Shown here piece by piece: positions 35,836 through 48,253 of a DNA stretch of 64,000 bases. The first letter of the stretch is position 1. Every line of letters starts with the position of its first letter. A program made the translations under genes and the position numbers. Source of the DNA: Delphinapterus leucas. Its lineage: Eukaryota > Chordata > Mammalia > Artiodactyla > Monodontidae. The notes under the pieces are model-generated. The model was not told the origin of the DNA. It ran no database searches and saw only the letters and a list, made by a program, of their open reading frames with translations. The stretch covers positions 6,421,519 through 6,485,518 of the forward strand of contig NW_022098045.1 of assembly GCF_002288925.2 (NCBI RefSeq), in the 5' to 3' direction.

Positions 35836-37445
35836 TTTTCTTCTCTGCTTAAAGAAGACCCTTTAACACTTCTTGTAAGGTCAGTTTAGTGGTGATGAAA
35901 TCTTAGTTTTTGCTTGTCTGGGAAGCTCTTTATCTTGCCTTCAATTCCGAATGATATCCTTACTGGGCAGAGTATTCTTGGTTATAAGTTTTTTTTCCTT
36001 TCAGCACTTTAAATATATCATTCTACTCCCTTATGGCCTGCAAAGTTTCTGCTGAAAAATCAGTTGATAGCCTTATGGGATTTCCCTTGAATATTATGCA
36101 TAGTATTCCTCTTGCTGCCTTTGAAATTCTCTCTCTGTCTTTTGCCTTATTAATCATGATGTGTCTTGGTGAGGATCTCTTTGGGTTCATCTTCTTTGGT
36201 ACTGTTTCCTTCCCCGTGTTAGGGAAGTTTACAGCCATTATTTCTTCAAATAAGTTTTCTGCCCCTTTCTTTCTCACTCCTCCTTCTGAGATCCTGATAA
36301 TGCAAATGTTTGTATGCTTGATGTTGTCTCAGAGGTTCCTTAAACTATCCTCATTTTTAAAAATTCTTTTTTTTTCTTTGTGCTGTATTGATTGGGTGAT
36401 TTCCAGTAATCTGTCTTCCATGTTGCTTATATATTCTTCTGTAACATCTAATCTGCTCTTGATTCCCTCCAGCATATTTTTCCTTTTAATTATTGTATTC
36501 TTCAGTTCTGATTGTTTCTTTTTTTATATTTTCTATCTCTTTGTTGAAGTTTTCCCTGTGTTCTACCATTCTTCTCCTAATTTCTATAAGCATCTTTATA
36601 ACCATTGCTTTGAATTCTTTATTAGGTAAATTACTTATCTTTATTTCATTGGAGTTGTTTTTCCTGGGTTTGCTTCTGTGAATTAGGTGAAACAGTTATC
36701 TCTCCTGGTCTTAAAGGTGTGGCCTTGTGTAGAATTCTTCCTATGTAGATTTTGTGTGCCAGGTGGCCTTGGCAGTTGTGGCTGGAGCAGGATGGCAGGG
36801 GTGGGTTTTAGGGTATGTCAGTCAGGGCTGGGGCCTCCCTGGCATGATGCCCGGAACTGAAGTGGACACTGGCCAAGGCTTTCCTGAGCTGGATTGGGGT
36901 TGCTACCTTGGTGGCATGGCTAGAGGTGGAGTGGGCACAGGCTGGAAGGTGTGCTGGGGCCACCTTTGCAGGCCAGCTAGAGGGCCAGGTTCTTTTCAAA
37001 CCACTGCCTCTGTGCTGGGACTCAGAGAGAGTGAGTTTGTGCATAAGCCCTTTAAGAGGGGAGTCTTGGTTTCCTATAGCTCTCTGGCTTCCCCCAATGT
37101 AAGTCCCACAGGTTTTCAAATCCAGTTATGGGGTCTCATCTTCCTGGTGCAGGTCTCAGGGCTGTGGTGCCCAATGTGGGGCTGGAAATCCTTACTTCTT
37201 AGGGAGGTCCTCTAAGTTTGTGATATTCATTCGGCTTTTGAGTTTCCTGCCAGGGGTATGGGTCACCTCCTACACATCTCAATGAGGTTTTTTTCTTTAT
37301 ATCCTTAATTGTAGAAGAGCTGTTCTGCTAGTCTGCAGGTTGTTCTTAGAGATAGTTGTTCTATATGTAGTTGTAATTTTGGTGCATCCATGGGAGGAGG
37401 TGAGCTCAGAATCTTCCTACTCTACCATCTTTATCTTGCCTCCAG

Positions 37446-38630
37446 TCTTTTCTTATTGCTTGTAAATGATTTTATATAGTGGAGTATAGTTCTAATTAAT
37501 ATAATTTGCAGTTTTTAAAAATCAGTTTGTCATTTGCCTTTTAAATTTTTTTTATAATGTATATTTGACAGACTTAAAATTTTAACTCATCAGAACCTAT
37601 TAATTTTTCTCTTACAATTTCTTCCTTTGCTTTTATGCTTAGACCTTCAAAGCATAAAGGTCCATTGCCTGCTATCTTTTATTAGCCAATAGTTTATTAG
37701 CAAGTTGTGGACTTGCCCATGTATATGCTACACTAAATTTGAAATTTTATATTTAATTATAGAAGAAGTAAAAATTGATAGGAGAGGACTTGGCCTTGGT
37801 ATCCAAGTCTGTTGCCATGATCACAGTCAGCACATAGGTGTGAAAAGGAGTAGGAAGACCATGGACTCATGCAGTGGAGAGAAGGGAGAGGATTGAGCAC
37901 CTCCTACCTGCCGCTCCCCTTGCTGGCTCTTTCACAACTGCCTCGTTTAACCTTTACAATAACCAAGTGCACAAGATATCGTCCTACCATTTAAGTTTTC
38001 TAGACCAGGAAGCTGAAATCTAGAAAGATTACATCACACTCATAGTCCCCAAGTCAGGGAGGGCCGAGCTTGGATCTGAGAACATGCATGCATCCAAGGA
38101 AATCCGTGGTTCATCCAACTCAGTGCATTCCTTGCATTTCTGCCCTCTTGTACTCCCAGTAAGTCCACCTAAAGAAAGTAATTTTCAGGATGGTAAGGTG
38201 AGGACTTGGTTCCCAAATAACTGGATGACCGTGACTACCTATTACTATTATTGTTACAATAATAGCACAGGTTATTAGTAATTCCAAAACGTCAGCCTTG
38301 GCATGCTTGCAACCTGGGAGCAATTTACAGAAGAAAGGGGCAGTGACTTGTTAAGTAAGACAGAGTCCTTTTGTGTTTGAGAGAGGTGAATAATTATTCT
38401 GGATGCTGGCTTGAGGAGAAGCAAGAGGATGTTTATTTTCTATGCTTCTCAGTGATACAGTTGAAATCCCCAGATTATATTTAGATGACTGAGCGCTGGG
38501 TGTGTGTGACGTTTTTAATAGAAGTCTGTATATGATTTGTGCTGAATCAGGTATCATCGTATGCTACATTTAATAGAGGCAAAGGAATACGATATTTAAG
38601 AAAATGTTATAAGAGGAAAACTTTATGGAC
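37446..38630. other. Intron with MIR copy
   Basis: 37925-38075 is a MIR (ttaacctttacaataaccaa then agaccaggaagctgaaatct then an agtcagggagggccgagctt block). The rest is unique. Confidence 0.55.
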
Positions 38631-38850
38631 TAAGCTCTTTTTTTTTTTTTTGCGGTACACGGGCCTCTCACTGCTGTGGCCTCTCCCGTCGCGGAGCACA
38701 GGCTCCAGACGCGCAGGCTCAGCGGCCATGGCTCACGGGCCAAGCCACTCCGCGGCACGTGGGATCCTCCCGGACCGGGGCACGAACCCATGTCCCCTGC
38801 ATTGGCAGGCGGACTCTCAACCACTGCGCCACCAGGGAAGCCCTAAGCTC
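38631..38850 (-). mobile_element. CHR-type SINE
   Basis: Minus-strand CHR SINE, body about 38638-38843, with taagctc repeated on both sides (38631-38637 and 38844-38850) followed by T runs. Full short form. Confidence 0.92.
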
Positions 38851-39249
38851 ATTTTTTTTTCATACATTTTTTAAAAGGCCACCACCATTCCACTCTGCCA
38901 TTGAGAACATAACGTATTTTGACAGCTACTTCCCCAAGCAATCAACATACTTGTAGCTTTTTACATTCAGGGTTTACCCCTGCCCTCACTCTGCATCACA
39001 TCTGAGAGTGGCCCATTTAGATACTTTTGGTGCTTAGTAAATCATATAACTCAAAACATAGATCTGTTAGATCACTGATACAGTGCCAGCTTTGGGAATG
39101 TCATATCCCAGCCTAAAGTGGGCTAGGGACATTCTGTGTGTGTAGATGGACACCCTCACCAGGAATGAGTTTGCTCTACAATTTGGACCAGGTGCCTCCT
39201 GCTGGCTATGACAGGTTCCCTGGGACCATAAGATCACTGGAACGGGAGA

Positions 39250-39292
39250 GAGAGAAAGAGGGGTGGGGGAAGGGAGAGAGAGAGAGAGAGAA
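39250..39292. repeat. GA-rich simple repeat
   Basis: Imperfect (GA)n/(GGGA)n tract. An A15 run follows at about 39333-39347. Confidence 0.8.
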
Positions 39293-39534
39293 CACAAATA
39301 TGGGAACTCATCAGGGTAAAAAGTAAAGGCCAAAAAAAAAAAAAAAAGCATAATACAGAGTGGGAGCTATATTGAAAATAATATAACTATTATAAAGAAT
39401 TCAGTAGATATACATGTATGTGTGCATATTTTACTTTGATGGGATTGGGGTCATTTTTATTTTATTTTTGTGCTTCTCTGAAATTTTCAAATGTAAAATT
39501 TTAGGGATAAGAAAGGAAAATACAACTCAATTTT

Positions 39535-39898
39535 AAAATTGGTCTCTGCACAGACCTACTGGAGAACGGACTTGAGGATATGGAGAGGGGGAAGAGTGAG
39601 CTGTGACAAAGTGAGAGAGAGGCATGGGCATATATACACTAACAAACGTAAGGTAGATAGCTAGTGGGAAGCAGCCGCATAGCACAGGGATATCAGCTCC
39701 GTGCTTTGTGACCGCCTGGAGGGGTGGGATAGGGATGGTGGGAGGGAGGGAGACGCAAGAGGGAAGAGATATGGGAACATATGTATAACTGATTCACTTT
39801 GTTATAAAGCAGAAACTAACACACCATTGTAAAGCAATTATACCCCAATAAACATGTTAAAAAAATAAATAATTAAAATAAAATAAAATAGGTCTCTG
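39535..39898 (+). mobile_element. 5'-truncated L1 3' end, sense orientation
   Basis: The only clear simple L1 3' fragment in the same orientation as FRAS1. It carries the 3'UTR segment ending cattgtaaagcaattatacc and an A-rich tail (39855-39890). TSD aaaattggtctctg (39535-39548) and aaaataggtctctg (39885-39898), one mismatch. The body is about 336 bp. Confidence 0.92.
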
Positions 39899-40071
39899 AC
39901 TTGGAATATTGCAAACCCTGGTCTCAGCCTTGCAAGCCTAGAGCCTTCTTCTATCTCTCCTGAGCTCCATCCTTCATTTGTTTAAGAGAAGGCTTGTTTC
40001 TGTTTGGTCAGATGAAAGCCTATATTCTGACAATAATTTTCTTGTCTTTTTTTTTTTCCCCTAACGCACAG

Positions 40072-40231
40072 CATGGGACAGAGTGGGCCTCCTCCCCATG
40101 CAGTGTGTGCTCTTGCACTCATGGGGAAGTCCGATGCACCTCCCGACCGTGCCCACCACTCTTGTGTGGACACCAGGAGCTGGAATTCATCCCTGAAGGA
40201 AGCTGCTGCCCAGTCTGTGTGGGCCCCGGGA
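40072..40231 (+). CDS. FRAS1: FRAS1 coding exon: bulk of VWC2
   Basis: 53 codons plus one base. The translation begins HGTEWASSPCSVCSCTHGEV and ends SCCPVCVGPG. It holds nearly the whole of VWC module 2 with the closing CCPVC motif (codons 45-49). The acceptor has a strong pyrimidine tract (t-run then cccctaacgcacag) and the donor is the consensus A/gtgagt. The exon ends in phase 1: its last A joins AA of the next exon to give lysine, as in human FRAS1. The preceding intron is 12436 bp, the longest complete one here. Confidence 0.95.
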
Positions 40232-41946
40232 GTGAGTATGAGCTTGTAGAGAGAGACCCTCTTTGCCTTTGAGGTTCACCTGGTGACATCCCAACTCTTC
40301 TCTTTCTTGCTCAGTGTGGTACAAAGATCCCTAACCCCATTCCTTATTGGAACTGAGATGTAGCCTTGCACGTGGCAGAAGCAATGTTGCAGAGACTGAG
40401 CTCCATTCCAAACTTGAGATTCTGAGACTCTCTGATTTATTATTTTGCCTTGGCCAGATGCAATCCCTCTGTGTTCATAGCTCCTAGGAAGGAAAGGGAG
40501 GAAGGACAAGACCCTTTGCTGTGGTTGCATAAGGCCAAGGTATTAATAGTTCCTCCTGCCTCTCGGTGGAGAGAAGAACGAACAAATCACTTCTCCATCA
40601 TGTAGTAACACTACCACTCATTCTGCTGGCTGGTCTTTCAGTTGACATAACATCTTTCTCCACAACACACCAAGTAGGAAGCAGGTATTTCATTTGTCTT
40701 TATGGCCTCTTCGCTGTGGAGATTATGCCTGCCTGCAAACCAAGGCATGGCTCAGCAAGCCAGGGGCATGCTTCCAGGCCCTCTCCTTAGAATCCATGCT
40801 TGGATCACGTACCCTTTTATTACATTTTAGGGATATATGTCCGTTTCCATTTTTATAATTAAGTAGTGTTTACTTCACGGTAAATATGAATTATTGTCAT
40901 TTCTGTATTATATTCTCTCCTGGAATATAATAGCTAAAATTACTCTCTTTAAATAGCACCTGGAAGCTACACTCTATCCTTGCCTTTTCCCTTTAAAAAG
41001 ACCTCTGGTTTCTTTCTGATCCCCAGTTATTCCATTCCTGGTGACTGTTTACCCTGGAGAACCCTTCTGGGGATTAAAAAGTATGGTTAGGAAAGGATGA
41101 AAGTAGAATGAATTCCTCATGCATTTCAGATGTCATCAACCAGAAAAGGACGGGCAGCTGCTTTGGGCCAAATAACCCTACAAGTAAAAATACTCCAACA
41201 ACAGAGTTTAGGGATAGGGTAGAGAGTGGGCTGTCTGGGTTTGTGGGCTCCTTTCTTACATTTTAGGGTGCTTTCTTGTTGGCTGTCCATGAGAAAGATC
41301 TATTGGGAGCATTTTGCCTGGAGAGATTAGAGGATCAGCCAGCACCAACTCCATAATTTACTGGGTGCATAATAAAAATGCAGGGCCCTTTGTTCAAAAA
41401 GCAGGGGGAAAAAGCTTTTATTTTCTAACATGGTTTTTGCAACCTGTCCTGTTTTTAATTTATTATTCATGTCACACTCCCTAAGGCACGGGGATATTTG
41501 CTGGGTGGGTAAGACCCCCCCCACAGGTGCCCCGGGTCCCCCCGCTACTTGGTGCTTAGGGTACATGCACTCCCCAGTCACCCACACCCAGGTCCCTGCT
41601 ATGGTTGGAGGGTGGCAGCTTTCACTGGGCATGGATTTGGGGCCAGGCTCCTGAGAACCCAGAAGGCAAGGAGGCAGCGGGGAGGTAGGGCCACGCATGA
41701 GTGAGACCCCAAACCCCTAGCACATGCTACCTGTCGCACCAGACTTCACTTATGAAACTCAGAGAGAAAGTTAAGAATTCCATACAGTGACTGCAGAGCA
41801 ATACCCCAAGCACAGGGCCCCGTTGTTTGCACTGCGCCCCTGAGCACAGGGCCCCGTGTGACTGCACTGGCTGCACACGCATGCAGTCAGCCCTGGGATC
41901 AGCAAGTGCAATCCCCCCAGTAATTCTTATTGCTCTGACCTTCCAG
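40232..41946. other. Intron, nothing but a short direct repeat
   Basis: Unique sequence. The 13-base motif gcacagggccccg occurs twice at about 41811-41823 and 41845-41857, about 90 bp upstream of the next exon. No transposon is recognised. Confidence 0.55.
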
Positions 41947-42080
41947 AACCCTGTTCCTACGAAGGCCGTGTGTTTCAGGATGGGGAGGACTGGCCATTGA
42001 GTCAGTGCGCCAAGTGTGTGTGTAGAAATGGGGTCGCCCAGTGCTTCGCAGCTCAGTGTCATCCTCTGTTTTGTAACCAG
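41947..42080 (+). CDS. FRAS1: FRAS1 coding exon: first part of VWC3
   Basis: 134 bp, phase 1 in and phase 0 out. After completing the split lysine codon it reads PCSYEGRVFQDGEDWPLSQC and ends HPLFCNQ. The YEG...F.DGE.W pattern is the standard opening of a VWC domain, and the AKCVC spacing supplies its inner cysteines. Acceptor cttccag, donor CAG/gtaagg. The module is finished in the exon at 50210. Confidence 0.95.
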
Positions 42081-43517
42081 GTAAGGAAGACAGCCTCAGA
42101 ATGGATCCTTCACAGGCTGTTAACTTCACTGTTCAGGAACTTGGAGTCTCTTCTGAGATTTTGTCAGGCAGACCTCGGAAGTACTGAGAACAAGAAGCAA
42201 AGGCGGTTTTATTTTCCTTATACTTTTAGAGACCACCCCTGAGAGATTTCTTTTACCCTTAGATGCTACAGATAGGTCTAATTACCAGCCATTTAGGCTA
42301 ATTGTTACATAATGAAACTGAGCCTTCAGGGTACACATAAAGAAGCCCGCCAAACTCTAGTTGCAGATGTTCCAAAAATGTGAAGCGGAACATCTGGAAA
42401 ATTCAGTAAGATGATCAGCGTTGTTATTGTTTTTCAATGCATAGGTATAGCCTGCTTTTTAAAGACATATGCGTGTCTTTGAACCTGATTATCCAGATGT
42501 GCCTTATTTAATTTTTATTAGATAATGATTCAAATTATGAAAGGATTTTCTCCAGGGAGGTTTAAAATAGGGGGACCTTGTTCTTCATTTAAAGCTGGTC
42601 TGATTTTCACAACATTAGGCTCTTCACACAGATTTACAATAGAAAATCAATTGCAAATAAATTTGGTGTACATGGTATTTTATAGTTTTTTCTTCTTCCA
42701 GTAGCTCCTATGGATGTTTCTTAGCGGTTGACAGATAACCATGAAAGGAGTTTGCCTCCAGTTGAAAAATAGCTCATTTTTTGATCTAAGAAAAAGCTGC
42801 AAGCCAACATTCAGTTGATACAGAGCAGTACTTTGTGTCAAATAAAACAAAATCAATAACATGGCATACTGTGATAATTGGGCAATATTTTTAAAGGCAG
42901 ACAAAAGGCAATTAGGCAAGAAATGCTAAATGCCAAATAAAGGGAAAATGTATCAATTTAAAGACTAGATTGTATTACCCACACTACAGCAACTGCTGCA
43001 CACATGTCACACCTCTCAATTCATCACAAAGTCTTGTCCTAGCTTTCAGATTACAAATGAGTTTCTTGGTAGAGTTGCATAATATCTTACATTCAGAAGA
43101 TATTGTAGTGTTGGGGCATTTTGATTCACACATTCCAGGCTTTAGTCCCCTTGTGTAAGAAGGTTAATTAAGCAGTTTGCCACCATTACAATAAGGGAGG
43201 TGGGAGGATGGATAGAGGAAACACTCCATTGTGAATCTTCTGCTTTAAGTCTTTAAAAACCTAACCCTGACTGCATATCAGAGGTTAGCTTGGAATAATT
43301 GAAAGTACTGGTTCCCATTCTAAAAAAACGTTAAAGATAAATTCTGGCTTCTAACAGTACTCTCTTATAGTTTGCATTGTTTAACTTAAAAAGATGAAAT
43401 TTGTTGCCATACTTTAGAGCTAATTGCTATGCAAGCATTCTGAAGTCTTGGAAATAGATTGATCTTAATCACTCTTGCATCAAGTCTATAGTTTTGCCTT
43501 GACATTAAAAAATACCC
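42081..43517. other. Intron, nothing recognised
   Basis: AT-rich unique sequence without repeats I can name. Confidence 0.4.
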
Positions 43518-43680
43518 AACTGGGCTTCCCTGGTGGCGCAGTGGTTGAGAGTCCGCCTGCCGATGCAGGGGATGCGGGTTCGTGCCCCGGTCTGGGAAGA
43601 TTCCACATGCCGTGGAGCGGCTGGGAGAGGCCACAACAGTGAGGGGCCCGTGTACCGCAAAAAAAAAAAAACAACTGTCA
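43518..43680 (+). mobile_element. CHR-type SINE with internal deletion
   Basis: Plus-strand CHR SINE starting gggcttccctggtggcgcag at 43524. The head is complete, but the segment between the gcggctggg and agaggccacaac blocks (about 60 bp) is missing. A12 tail at 43660-43671. The short repeat caactg flanks it. The shortened middle may be a deletion after insertion or an internal jump during reverse transcription. Confidence 0.9.
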
Positions 43681-43819
43681 GGCTATTTAAACCATTTTTC
43701 TTGATTTAATATCACTGTTAACCATTGGGTGTTCTGATGATATAAAGAGGTGCTGTAGAATTAGCGCCTTTGTTGGAAACATTCTCACCGCCACCATCTG
43801 CCCATCACCATCCCCACAC

Positions 43820-43985
43820 TGGGGGCATATATTATGTGCTAATCATTAATTTTAAGAGTTTTTAATTTGCGTAACAATCCTATGAAGTAGGAACTATTAT
43901 TATCAGCCCACGTTATAGTAGATAAAACTGAGATACAGAGTTTAAATAATTTGCTCAAGGTACCACAGTTATGAACTGTCATTGC
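43820..43985 (+). mobile_element. MIR SINE
   Basis: The order gtgctaatcattaattttaa, aatcctatgaagtaggaact, actgagatacagagtttaaa and gctcaaggtaccacagttat is that of MIR. Confidence 0.7.
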
Positions 43986-44267
43986 TTCTAACCTAGGCAG
44001 TTATACATGACAACCTCAACAGACCACACCTGACATATTTTTAACCATTACATTGTATCGCCTCCCAAAATGATGAGTTACATATCATTTATGTATAATA
44101 ATAATCACAAAACAATAGTTGCTCACATCATTGAGCATGATTGCAAGCCTTTTATATGTGTTAACTCATTCATTTTTTAAAACTCATTCATTAAAAAAAA
44201 AACACAAGTTCATCAGAAGAAATGCATTTCCAGGTGTTGAGCTTTAGAAAAATTTGATTTTTAATAT

Positions 44268-44500
44268 AAAGTGGGTTTTTTTGTGTGTGTGTGTGGTACA
44301 CGGGCCTCTCACTGTTGCGGCCTCTCCCGTTGCGGAGCACAGGCTCCGGACGCGCAGGCTCAGCGGCCGTGGCTCACGGGCCCAGCCGCTCCGCGGCATG
44401 TGGGATCTTCCCAGACCGGGGCACAAACCCGTGTCCCCTGCATCGGCAGGCGGACCCCCAATCACTGCGCCACCAGGGAAGCCCATCAAGTGTTTTTTAA
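44268..44500 (-). mobile_element. CHR-type SINE
   Basis: Minus-strand CHR SINE, body about 44283-44484. The tail has become a T/GT-mixed run (44275-44295). Flanks aagtgggttttttt and aagtgttttttaa are the probable TSD. Full short form. Confidence 0.88.
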
Positions 44501-44892
44501 ATTGTAAAAGGAATCTGTATTCCTTAAGGAAAGTTTGCAAAAAGCGGAAAAGCAGAAAAGAAAATGATCTTCCATATTTCCACCATTCCAAAAGATCACA
44601 ATAGAATTTCTTTTCGAATTCAGTCCATTTTTTTGGTAGGCAAATGTGGATATATTTGTTTGCATAGTTATAATCAGATGTTAGGAGTTAGTGATCATCT
44701 CTGACAAAAGGAGAAATTCCTGTGTTCAAATAAGGGGTTGTTCCCTTAGTGTGTGATGTAAATTCATGCTGAAATTGCTTGCCTTCAGCTTCTGTCCAGA
44801 TGCCTTGTGAACAGAGCCCTAGCCCATCCACATTTTTGTAGGCTCATTAAAATGTTCAGTCTGATGAGAGTTCTTCCTGATCCTATTATCAC

Positions 44893-45990
44893 CAATTTTT
44901 TTTAATACATCTTTATTGGAGTATAATTGCTTCACAGTACCTTGTTAGTTTCTGTTGCACAACAAAGCGAATCAGCCATATGCATACACATGTCCCCATA
45001 TCCCCTCCCTCTTGAGCCTCCCTCCTATCCTCCCGATCCCACCCCTCTAGGTGGTCACAAAGCACCGAGTCCATCTCCCTGTGCTATGCGGCTTCTTCCC
45101 ACCAGCCAGCTATTTTACATTAGGTAGTGTATATACGTCAATGCTACTCTCACTTCACCCCGGCTTCTCCCTCCCACCCCATGTCATCAAGTCCATTCTC
45201 TATGTCTAGCTCTTTATTCCTGCCCTGTAACTAGGTTCATCAGTACCATTTTTTCTTAGATTCCATATATTATATGTGTTAGCATATGGTATTTGTTTTT
45301 CTCTTTCTGACTTACTTCACTCTGTATGACAGACTCTAGGTGCATCCACCTCACTACAAATAACTCAATTTCATTTCTTTTTATGGCTGAGTAATATTCC
45401 ATTGTATACATGTGCCACGTCTTCTTCATCCATTCATCTGTTGATGGACACTTAGGTTGCTTCCATGTCCTGGCTATTGTAAATAGTGCTGAAATGAACA
45501 TTGTGGTGCATGTCTCTCTTTGAATTATGGTTTTCTCAGGGTATATGCCCAGTAGTGGGATTGCTGGGTCATATGGTAGTTCTATTTTTAGTTTTTTAAG
45601 GAGCCTCCATACTGTTTTCCATAGTGGTTGTATCAATTTACATTCCCACCAACAGTGTAGGAGGGTTCCCTTTTCACCACACCCTTTCCAGCATTTATTG
45701 TTTCTAGCTTTAATGATAATGGCCGTTCTGGCCGGCGTGAGGTGATACCTCATTGTATTTTTGATTTGTGTTTCTCTAATAATTAGTGATGTTGAGCATC
45801 TTTTCATGTGCCTCTTGGCCATCTGTATGTCTTCCTTGGTGAAATGTCTGCTTAGGCCTTCTGCCCATTTTTTGACTGGATTTTTCGTTTTTTTGATATT
45901 GAGCTCCATGAGCTATTTGTATATATATTTTGGAGATTAATCCTTTGTCTGTTGTTTCATTTGCAAATATTTTCTCCCATCAATTTTTTT
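44893..45990 (-). mobile_element. 5'-truncated L1, about 1.1 kb
   Basis: L1 3' end in antisense, from the tail (T run then aatacatctttattggagta) to an internal break in ORF2 at about 45980. It contains the ORF2 C-terminal part on the minus strand at 45909-45256 (for example INSKW-type downstream sequence and the terminal HIIYGI). The T-rich target caatttttttaata appears at both ends (from 44893 and from 45981). It belongs to a subfamily somewhat different from the 7.3-kb copy: the 3'UTR differs at many sites. Confidence 0.9.
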
Positions 45991-47705
45991 AATACTACAA
46001 TTTTCCCATTCCCAATATTGGTTAATCTAAGTGAATTGAACTTCATCTTCAGAGTTTTTTAAAAAAGATAAAAATTGGTATGTCTTCTGAGCCACTAAGT
46101 GTTTGAGAATTATTTTCTATTATGCCTACATTCATGAAAGACAATTTGTAGGGGTCTACAATTTAAGGAGATTATAATCTTTTCCCATATCAACCCTATA
46201 AACTCTGTTCCATTAAATTCTGGAATTTAGTGCCATGGAGGAATCTGAGGTTTTTCTGCTTTCTATTCTGTTATATTCAGCTAGTTTACTCTGTTGAATT
46301 CTTGCAGGATGTTTCTTCATCTTTATATTTAAAACATTTTCCCAGGATATTTCCAAGTGAGGCGTCTTTTCACATAGTTTGCCTAGAATACTGTGAAGCC
46401 CTTTCAGTCTATATTCCAGGTGTGAAATGTTTTCTTTAGTTACGGCTTTGATTAGTCATGTCTGTTCCAATTATTCTCATTTCTTCAGAAACACCTATGA
46501 TTCTTAGATTGCTCCCCTGCCTTGGTCACTTTCTCTCTCATCATTTTCACTTTTGTGTCTTTCCTCTGCGTTATGGAGAGAGCTTCTTGAGTTTGTGTTT
46601 ACTGCCTCCAGTATAGATTTTAATTTGATGATTTTCCTTTAATTTTCTTTTAATTCGTCCTTATTTCTCCTATCACTGGTTCATTTTTTTTAACCCCAAT
46701 GCTTTTTCTTTCTTTATCGCTTCTTCCTTCTATTTAATAAAGACTGCATTTTCTTCTATCTTACTGAAGTTGCAAAATGGCTTTTAAATCTTTTATTTTA
46801 GATCCTGCAGTACTTAGTTTTCAGAAATCTGTTCTTTCTGTGCATCTTCAGAATGTTATTACTTTCTATTGCTCTTTAGAGTTTTTCCCCCAAGTTCTTT
46901 TCTTTCTGTTTACTCAGCCTTGGTCAAGAGAAACCTGTCCATACCCAGTGCTTGAAAGCTGCAAGGGTAAGCAGCCTGCCCTTGGCTAATTCCCTTTCTT
47001 GGATCCATAGCCAGGTGCTAAGAAAGGTGCGTGTTTCCTCGACCAAGGGTCTGGCAGGTTTTCATTTAGTGTAGCTCTGTTGTACTGAGATCAGATATTT
47101 TTCTCTCTCCACTGCCCAACCCCCTTACATTTTGAATTCATGAAATGTAAAACTGTAATCCCCAATTTGCAAGGGTTCTCGCCATGTTTCTCGGTGACTC
47201 TGTGCTTTACATTTGGGTGTCTTCTTCCCCACTTTTCATCACTTCCTCCACCTCCCCCAACACACATACTTCCCACTCTTTTTGTTTTGTTTTCCTTTTT
47301 TATTTACATTATGGGCTCTGATTAGGTAGAAAGACATCGAGGGAGTTGAAAGGCTAGGATGGCACTCTAATGGCTTCAAACTGCAGTGGCCGCACACTGA
47401 GGGAACAAACCCATGTTGTGTTTGATATTGGAAGGCAGAGAGTTGGGAAGAAATGATGGTTCTTATTTCTGTTTTGGTTTATAAAGCAAAGAAAGGCCAC
47501 AGAAAGTCTTATGGTCAGTGGGACTTCCTCGGCCGTGGTAGGAGGTTGACTGTTCTACTTTTTGGTGGTAGAATTTTCATCTCATTTTTATACCTTCAGA
47601 GGTGATACAGGAGAAGATATTTTGTCAAGAGCTCTGAGCCATAACATACTATAAACTTTGTCATAAGTATTTTTATTTAAGGAATATGGAAAACCATAAT
47701 TAAAT
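45991..47705. other. Intron; probable very old LINE remnant
   Basis: About 46400-47330 reads like the antisense of an old L1 or HAL1 leader (runs such as tagattgctcccctgccttg and ccctttcttggatccatagc), but it is strongly diverged. No gene. Confidence 0.4.
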
Positions 47706-47937
47706 CAGTTGACCCTCGAGCAATGTGGTTCGAAATATGTGGGTCCACTTATATATGGATTTTTTTCAATAGTAAATAGTACAGTACTACACGATCCATG
47801 GTTGGTTGAATCCACGGATGCGGAACCACAGATGTGGAGGAACCGTGGATACCTAGGGCTGACTATAAATTATATTCGGATTTTCAGCTGTGTGGAGGTC
47901 AGCTCCCCTAACCTCTGCATTGTTCAAGGGTCAACTG
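47706..47937. mobile_element. Tigger/pogo-type MITE
   Basis: A 232-bp element with terminal inverted repeats: left cagttgaccctcgagcaatg (47706-47725), right cattgttcaagggtcaactg (47918-47937), matching at 18 of 20 positions after complementing. The inner part (ggttggttgaatccacggat and ccgtggatacctagggctga) is typical of the Tigger-derived MER families. No transposase is encoded. Confidence 0.88.
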
Positions 47938-48035
47938 TATATCCTTAATGGTGGTCCTACCCGAAATTGTAATGACATTAATCATACGTTATTTTGGCAT
48001 TGAACTCCTGTGATTACTGAGGGTACCATATGAGA

Positions 48036-48253
48036 CATGGGGTTGGCAAACTTCTTCTGTAAAGAGCCAGATAGTGAACATTTTCAGCTTTGTGTGCCAT
48101 ATAGTTGGAACAACTTCTCAACTCTGCCATTATAGCACAAAAACACCCATAGATAATACGTACATGAATGGATGTGGCTGCATTCCAATCAAAGTTTATG
48201 GAAATTGGTGGTGGGCTGGATTTGGTCATCAGTCCCTAGCGTACTAGCCCCTG
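48036..48253 (+). mobile_element. hAT-type MITE
   Basis: Starts catggggttggcaaacttct, and ends with a tactagcccctg block that is complementary to the start. Inner segments gtaaagagccagatagtgaa and gggctggatttggtcatcag match the same family as 21719-22035. I could not see a matching 8-bp duplication, so the ends may be eroded. Confidence 0.75.

Larger units (their letters stand above)
33100..37445 (-). mobile_element. Older L1 with intact 5' end and internal ORF2 deletion
   Basis: Antisense L1 starting with the 3' segment aaattgagttatagttgact at about 33110 and ending with a 5'UTR whose start motif (taccatcttta on the + strand) lies near 37423-37433. ORF2 C-terminal sequence lies at about 33700-35035, including [14 protein letters not shown]. 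It then jumps at about 35040 to sequence from the beginning of ORF2 (35060-35345), so about 2 kb covering most of the endonuclease and the reverse-transcriptase core is gone. ORF1 C-terminal sequence is at 36277-36023. Many stops are present. It is older than the L1 at 11380-18719. Confidence 0.85.

Noticed and set aside
36033..36629. 198-codon + strand frame
   Set aside because: Antisense of the older L1's ORF1 region, with no independent evidence.
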